Shown here: positions 5,224 to 8,327 of the stretch, in pieces
How positions within the stretch are numbered: position 1 is the first letter of the stretch
How the letters are laid out: each line of letters begins with the position of its first letter
Origin: JAVBPA01 sp031549925
GTDB taxonomy: Bacteria; Bacillota; Clostridia; Oscillospirales; CAG-272
Direction: 5' to 3'
Length of the DNA: 8,327 bases
Assembly: GCA_031549925.1 (NCBI GenBank)
Contig: JAVBPA010000043.1
Span: forward strand, 1 to 8,327
Position numbers and translations under genes: made by a program
The notes under the pieces: model-generated
What the model saw: the letters and a program-made list of their open reading frames with translations, nothing else
Database searches by the model: none
Told to the model about the DNA's origin: nothing

Positions 5224-5252
5224 TTGACAATAATCATTTGCTTGAATATAAT
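5224..5252 (+). promoter_or_regulatory. Perfect sigma-A promoter for the lipoprotein gene
   Basis: TTGACA (5224-5229) and TATAAT (5247-5252) are separated by exactly 17 bases. The predicted start near 5259 gives a leader of about 120 bases before ATG 5378. I see no strong hairpin in that leader. Confidence 0.9.
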
Positions 5253-5377
5253 GTACTTAATTATAAGGAATTCATTTTGTTTTATTACATACATAACAAA
5301 GCATACACATAATAATAATTTTAAATGTTTTTGTCTGAAAAAACAATATTAATAAATATAAAAGGAGCGCATAAAAA

Positions 5378-6931
5378 ATGAAACATAATGTATTACTTAT
5401 TCTTTGCGTGTTTTTGTTATTTTCCGTTTTAGCCTCATGTAACGGAAAAAATGTTACTGCTGAAAACGATAAAACTTCTTCAGAAGATTCAAGCGAAACA
5501 AAAACCGATTCTATTACACTGGATAGTATGAAACAAGCTGCCCGTGATGCAGGTTATGAAGTTTCAGATGATTATTACAATTGGAACAGCGGAATTGTAA
5601 ACGGTTTTTCGGTAAGATATTACGCGGACGGAGCCGATGTAATCAGTCCGGTTTATGAAATGAAAGACAATGCGGCTGCTGAAAGTTATGCAAAGGAGAT
5701 AAACGAAGCAGGATATCAGGTAGTTTTTGTAAACGGTAAATTTCTTTCGATGGCTTCAGCAATTGATGGAGTTATTGAAAACGAGGGAGAAAAAACATTC
5801 TTTGAAAACCTCATATTCGGAAAACCGATTGAAAAAATGACAAAAGATACAAAGCAGCTACCGGATGAAAATAATTCCCCAGAATCAGAGGAAACCACCA
5901 CAAAATCCGAAACAACAGAAGAAGTTACAACAGAACCTGAAGTAACGCAGGAGACTTCGTCTGAAATTGAAAAAGAAACGGAAACTTCCGAAACGGAGCT
6001 GACTTTATCGGGTTTGAAACAAACCGCGGTAAAAACCGGTTATGATGTTAAAGACGATTATTATTATTCTTTCAAATCTCCGGTTGAACCTAAGAACGGT
6101 TTTCAGGTAACTTTTACTGAAGGCGGAAGCTTTCAAATAGATTTTTTGGAATTCGCGAACAATGAAGAAGCAAAAACATATAAAGAAGCGGCAGATGAAC
6201 CCGATGATATGTTTCCATACATAAATTATGTTTTCGGAAAATTCGCAGCGGGTTATTCCATTGGTTTTTCTGCCGATGAAGAAATAAACGCATATGTCAA
6301 GAATGTGTTTGAAACCGCAAACAATAATTCTTCTTCGGATATAAATCAAACAGAAACTGAAATAAAAACCGAAACTGAAACCGAAACTTCAGAAGCATTT
6401 AAAACACGCAATGAAATTGAAACAATTTTTACAAATTACAGTATTACATTAGAATTTTCCGCTAAAGGTCAGGAAACATATTATCTATCTGAAACACGAT
6501 GTGATGAATTTTATTCGATGAGCATGAACGATAATCTGATGTATGCAGACTTTATTTCAGAAAAATTATATATATTAAATAAAGCGGAAAAAACCGGTCA
6601 ATTAATGCCTTTAACAGAAAAAAATCAATATAATTCTTTTAATACTATGATAAGCTCTCATATCCTTTTGTATATTTCGTACATCGATGAAACTATGACT
6701 AAATCGGGAACGGAAGTTATGCTCGGAAGAAATGTAACGTTATATACGTTTACATTGGCTTCTGATTCCAGCGAATTTAAATTTTGGATTGATGATCAAA
6801 CCGGAATAGCGTTAAAATACACAATGGAAAACGCGGATAATAAACTTGATATGGAAGTTAAAAATTTCACTTTCGGAGAATCATCTCCTGATAATATGAT
6901 TGATTTGAGCCAGTACAATATTATGGAATAA
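5378..6931 (+). CDS. Putative lipoprotein with duplicated domain and Glu/Thr-rich linkers
   Basis: I do not recognise this 517-residue protein as a named family. It has a lipoprotein signal peptide: Lys2, a hydrophobic core (about 5-18) and lipobox LASC with Cys21, so it should be lipid-anchored on the outer face of the membrane. Residues 46-148 and 207-313 are a tandem duplication: ITLDSMKQAARDAGYEVSDDYY aligns with LTLSGLKQTAVKTGYDVKDDYY, and both copies later have NGF, VNGKF/VFGKF and a closing helix. Between and after the copies are low-complexity Thr/Glu/Ser linkers (149-206 and 314-342, with TETETET). The C-terminal part (343-517) looks like a beta-rich domain. Its FKFWIDDQTGIALKYTME recalls the LolA/RseB-like lipoprotein-binding fold, a weak resemblance. 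The start is supported by AAAGGAG 10 bases upstream. It has its own consensus promoter and appears monocistronic, with the next gene convergent. Confidence 0.85.
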   Translation: MKHNVLLILCVFLLFSVLASCNGKNVTAENDKTSSEDSSETKTDSITLDSMKQAARDAGYEVSDDYYNWNSGIVNGFSVRYYADGADVISPVYEMKDNAAAESYAKEINEAGYQVVFVNGKFLSMASAIDGVIENEGEKTFFENLIFGKPIEKMTKDTKQLPDENNSPESEETTTKSETTEEVTTEPEVTQETSSEIEKETETSETELTLSGLKQTAVKTGYDVKDDYYYSFKSPVEPKNGFQVTFTEGGSFQIDFLEFANNEEAKTYKEAADEPDDMFPYINYVFGKFAAGYSIGFSADEEINAYVKNVFETANNNSSSDINQTETEIKTETETETSEAFKTRNEIETIFTNYSITLEFSAKGQETYYLSETRCDEFYSMSMNDNLMYADFISEKLYILNKAEKTGQLMPLTEKNQYNSFNTMISSHILLYISYIDETMTKSGTEVMLGRNVTLYTFTLASDSSEFKFWIDDQTGIALKYTMENADNKLDMEVKNFTFGESSPDNMIDLSQYNIME

Positions 6932-6952
6932 AAATTGTGTATAAAAATATAA

Positions 6953-8047
6953 TTATAAAAATATTATTTTAAATCCCACAAGAACGGCCAGCATTATTAT
7001 ATTTACAGATGTAAATATCCCAAGATATAATAGTGGTTTCGATTTTTCGTTTTTTACATATAATTTATAAGAAATAAGACTTGCGAGCGAGGCTATTAAA
7101 GTTCCTAACCCCCCTATATTAACTCCAAGCAGTAATTCCTTTGAGTTCATAGTAAAACCGGAAATCATAACCGCAGCCGGAACATTACTGATTATTTGAC
7201 TTGCTATAATACTCATAAAAAATTCTCTGCCTGTTATTATTTTCGGTAACATTTCATAAACAATTTTAATATTTCCCAAGTTCCCTACAAATATAAAGAA
7301 AGCGATAAATGTAAAGAGCAGCGAATAATCAATTTTTATAAAAATTTTATAATCGAAAATAAGTAAAATAGCAACAGTTAATAAAAAACAAATCCTGTAG
7401 TCAATTATACGCAGAACTGTTGTACCGGATAATATAAAAAGAAAAATATAAAGAAACAGCAATTTTTTATTTATTTTTATAGGATTCGTTTTTTCGTTTT
7501 CAATCTTCCCTTTTCCGCCGAAAACAAGCATTAATGCAATAAGAACAAAGCTTACAACACATATAGGAAAAACAATTCCGATAAATTCAAGCAAATTCAT
7601 TTTATAAAAGGAATATATATAAAGATTTTGCGGATTTCCTATCGGAGTAAGCATACTGCCTAAATTTGCCGCGACCGTTTCAAGTGTTATAATAAATATC
7701 AATCTTACCGGTTTTAGATTTTTTAATAAAGTAATTGTTAAAGGTACAAAAGTAATAACCGCTACATCGTTTGTGATAACCATAGCACTAAAAAAGCATA
7801 ATCCTGTTAAAACTGCCGACAATATTTTGATATTTTTTGATTTTTCAATCAATTTACATGACATATATTCAAACAATCCCGAACGTATAAAACCCGCGAC
7901 AACAGCCATTAAACAAAACAATACGGCTAAAACGGAAAAGTCAATATAATTTATATATTCCGGATTCGGAGGGATGATAAACATTGTAATTATCGCAAAC
8001 AAAGATGATATTATAAGAACAATTTCTTTTTTTATAAAATTTTTCAA
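6953..8047 (-). CDS. Ion-transporter superfamily permease (ArsB/NhaD/SLC13-like)
   Basis: This 364-residue membrane protein has about ten hydrophobic segments and the two-fold repeat plan of the citrate-transporter-like/ArsB fold. Each half carries its signature: ITNDVAVITF (91-100) with NLGSMLTPIGNPQN (128-141), and QIISNVPAAVMISGF (284-298) with VNIGGLGTLIASL (309-321). These correspond to the helix breaks and re-entrant loops that line the transport site. The two halves are joined by a charged loop near 178-195. Substrate (arsenite, Na+/H+, citrate, sulfate or other anion) cannot be told, and no ars gene is nearby. The start is TTG 8047, since an in-frame TAA lies two codons upstream and the next ATG is inside the first membrane segment. 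The ribosome site is weak (GGGTA). I see no good promoter in 8048-8190. The gene ends 21 bases from the convergent lipoprotein gene, with only A+T-rich sequence between. Confidence 0.88.
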   Translation of the reverse strand: MKNFIKKEIVLIISSLFAIITMFIIPPNPEYINYIDFSVLAVLFCLMAVVAGFIRSGLFEYMSCKLIEKSKNIKILSAVLTGLCFFSAMVITNDVAVITFVPLTITLLKNLKPVRLIFIITLETVAANLGSMLTPIGNPQNLYIYSFYKMNLLEFIGIVFPICVVSFVLIALMLVFGGKGKIENEKTNPIKINKKLLFLYIFLFILSGTTVLRIIDYRICFLLTVAILLIFDYKIFIKIDYSLLFTFIAFFIFVGNLGNIKIVYEMLPKIITGREFFMSIIASQIISNVPAAVMISGFTMNSKELLLGVNIGGLGTLIASLASLISYKLYVKNEKSKPLLYLGIFTSVNIIMLAVLVGFKIIFL

Positions 8048-8191
8048 GTTTTATACCCAATAAAATTATTCAATTACAGATTAATTTTTTACATTATTAT
8101 ATATTATTTTTATTAAAAATATATAATTTTTATATATGTTTACTCTTTTTTATATGATTCTTAAATTCAAATAAACCAATTTTTGCAGTAT

Positions 8192-8229
8192 AAACGGATA
8201 CAATTGTAATTTTATTGTATCCGTTTTTT
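8192..8229. terminator. Strong 13-bp hairpin terminator, possibly bidirectional
   Basis: AAACGGATACAAT (8192-8204) and ATTGTATCCGTTT (8214-8226) are perfectly complementary around a 9-base loop. The plus strand continues with T to 8229; the minus strand continues TTTATA. It lies 18 bases after the stop of the minus-strand gene at the right edge, so its likely job is to end that gene. Confidence 0.85.
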
Positions 8230-8247
8230 ATATGAAAGTTTTATTTT

Positions 8248-8327
8248 CTAACCTAAATTTTCTCTTAATATTTGTACCGCTTGTTCCAAACGGCTAGCAT
8301 AATCACGAAGGGCAGCAGAAACCTTAG
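8248..8327 (-). CDS. C-terminal fragment of an unidentified protein
   Basis: The last 25 codons and a TAG stop (8248-8250) of a minus-strand gene are present; the rest lies beyond the right edge. The visible end reads KVSAALRDYASRLEQAVQIL then RENLG, an amphipathic helix. Base composition is clearly richer in G+C than the flanking spacer and a strong hairpin follows the stop, both supporting a true gene end. A closing helix of this kind occurs in several families, including fold-type I PLP enzymes, but 25 residues are too few to assign one. Confidence 0.65.
   Translation of the reverse strand, partial: KVSAALRDYASRLEQAVQILRENLG

Noticed and set aside
6005..6349. Minus-strand 114-codon ORF opposite the lipoprotein gene
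   Set aside because: It is antisense to the well-supported lipoprotein frame with its duplicated domain and has no ribosome site or family likeness.
5901..6391. Repetitive GAAAC/ACAGA stretches as a possible CRISPR or VNTR array
   Set aside because: The repeats are irregular, in frame and encode Thr/Glu-rich linkers; there are no unique spacers of constant length.
6932..6960. Bidirectional terminator between the lipoprotein and permease genes
   Set aside because: Only A+T self-complementarity is present, with no G-C pairs, and is not distinguishable from the background composition.
8248..8327. Assigning the right-edge fragment to an aminotransferase
   Set aside because: The terminal helix is vaguely similar to PLP-enzyme C-termini, but 25 residues without a motif cannot support it.

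Overview
The window is strongly A+T-rich chromosomal DNA from a low-GC Gram-positive anaerobe, most likely a clostridial (Clostridia, Bacillota) species. The evidence is the A+T-biased coding sequence, consensus sigma-A promoters (TTGACA-N17-TATAAT or TACAAT), strong GGAGG-type ribosome sites, a clostridial 2[4Fe-4S] ferredoxin, and a trmN6(yabB)-rsmI gene pair as in Bacillota. There is no transposase, integrase, phage gene, CRISPR array or tRNA/rRNA gene. It reads as ordinary core chromosome with one unusual regulatory region.

Layout. 1-648 (-): N-terminal part of a uroporphyrinogen-decarboxylase-family protein, cut by the window edge. 649-1250: a long non-coding stretch holding a consensus promoter, a candidate structured leader RNA with a small internal ORF, an intrinsic terminator and three further inverted repeats. 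All of this lies upstream of 1251-2609 (+), an MgtE magnesium transporter. Tail to tail with mgtE is a minus-strand cluster read from high to low coordinates: ferredoxin (4906-4733), a hairpin terminator, trmN6 (4643-3903), rsmI (3910-3053) and aroQ (3047-2613). 4907-5377 is a divergent, very A+T-rich intergenic region with a perfect promoter for the ferredoxin and another for the lipoprotein. 5378-6931 (+) encodes a lipoprotein with a duplicated domain. 6953-8047 (-) is an ion-transporter-superfamily permease. 8248-8327 (-) is the C-terminal end of an unidentified gene, followed by a strong hairpin.

How the genes relate. trmN6 and rsmI are RNA-modification genes with overlapping reading frames. 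aroQ (shikimate pathway) follows five bases after rsmI and probably shares the transcript. The ferredoxin has its own strong promoter and a terminator, so the methyltransferase genes may depend partly on read-through. MgtE appears to be controlled by its leader rather than only at the promoter.

The most interesting element is the mgtE leader (about 768-1086). Two copies of a 13-base direct repeat (837-849 and 1030-1042) can each form the same bulged helix with one target (1007-1014). That is the arrangement expected of a two-state RNA switch placed before a terminator. I could not align it to the known M-box magnesium riboswitch, so it may be a divergent M-box or a different leader class. A palindromic box at 1131-1145 upstream of mgtE also shares exact 9- and 10-base words with two boxes just downstream of the ferredoxin start site, suggesting a possible common regulator.
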